Made by a program: the position numbers and the translations under genes
In this document: piece after piece, positions 6,699 to 6,703 of the stretch
How the letters are laid out: each line of letters starts with the position of its first letter
How positions within the stretch are numbered: the first letter of the stretch is position 1
The notes under the pieces: generated by a model
The model's input: the letters and a program-made list of their open reading frames with translations, nothing else
The model's database searches: none
What the model was told of the DNA's origin: nothing
NCBI GenBank assembly: GCA_030950965.1
Contig: JAUZQP010000022.1
Location: 1 to 6,703, forward strand
Direction: 5' to 3'
Source: Mariprofundaceae bacterium
GTDB taxonomy: Bacteria > Pseudomonadota > Zetaproteobacteria > Mariprofundales > Mariprofundaceae
DNA length: 6,703 bases

Positions 6699-6703
6699 TC
6701 TTA

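Overview
This window holds one tightly packed, single-strand (minus) gene cluster for a chemosensory array. Read in transcription order, from high to low coordinates, it encodes: a transmembrane methyl-accepting receptor (MCP), a small CheW, a CheR methyltransferase with C-terminal TPRs, a second larger CheW with an N-terminal cysteine cluster, a hybrid CheA kinase with a C-terminal receiver, and the first 47 codons of what looks like a CheB methylesterase cut by the window edge. This is the wspA-B-C-D-E-F order of the Wsp (alternative cellular function) class of chemosensory systems. In pseudomonads that class feeds a diguanylate cyclase, WspR, and controls surface-induced c-di-GMP and biofilm formation rather than flagellar switching. 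No wspR/GGDEF gene lies in the window; it would be expected just beyond position 1.

Organism: a Gram-negative proteobacterium, beta or gamma, is most likely. Wsp operons are known mainly from these groups, base composition is roughly balanced, and several Shine-Dalgarno sites resemble GGAGG/GGTGA. I cannot name a genus.

Layout: 6652-6703 is a short upstream region with a candidate sigma70 promoter (TTGACA, 18-bp spacer, extended -10). 4738-6651 is the MCP; 4268-4738 the first CheW; 3085-4281 the CheR-TPR protein; 2409-3104 the second CheW; 143-2407 the CheA-REC hybrid; 1-142 the CheB-like start. Neighbouring genes overlap by 1 to 20 bases or are separated by at most 1 base, so the cluster is almost certainly one translationally coupled transcript. 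No internal terminator, RNA gene, mobile element or CRISPR was seen, and there is no gene-free stretch over 300 bases.

How they work together (family knowledge): the receptor senses a periplasmic or envelope cue; the two CheW proteins couple it to the kinase; the kinase autophosphorylates on its Hpt histidine and passes phosphate to receivers (its own, CheB's and normally WspR's); CheR and CheB set receptor methylation. Points of most interest are the enlarged, HBM-like sensor domain of the receptor, the apparent loss of the N-terminal acidic pocket in the CheB-like receiver, and start sites (TTG, GTG) nested inside upstream genes.
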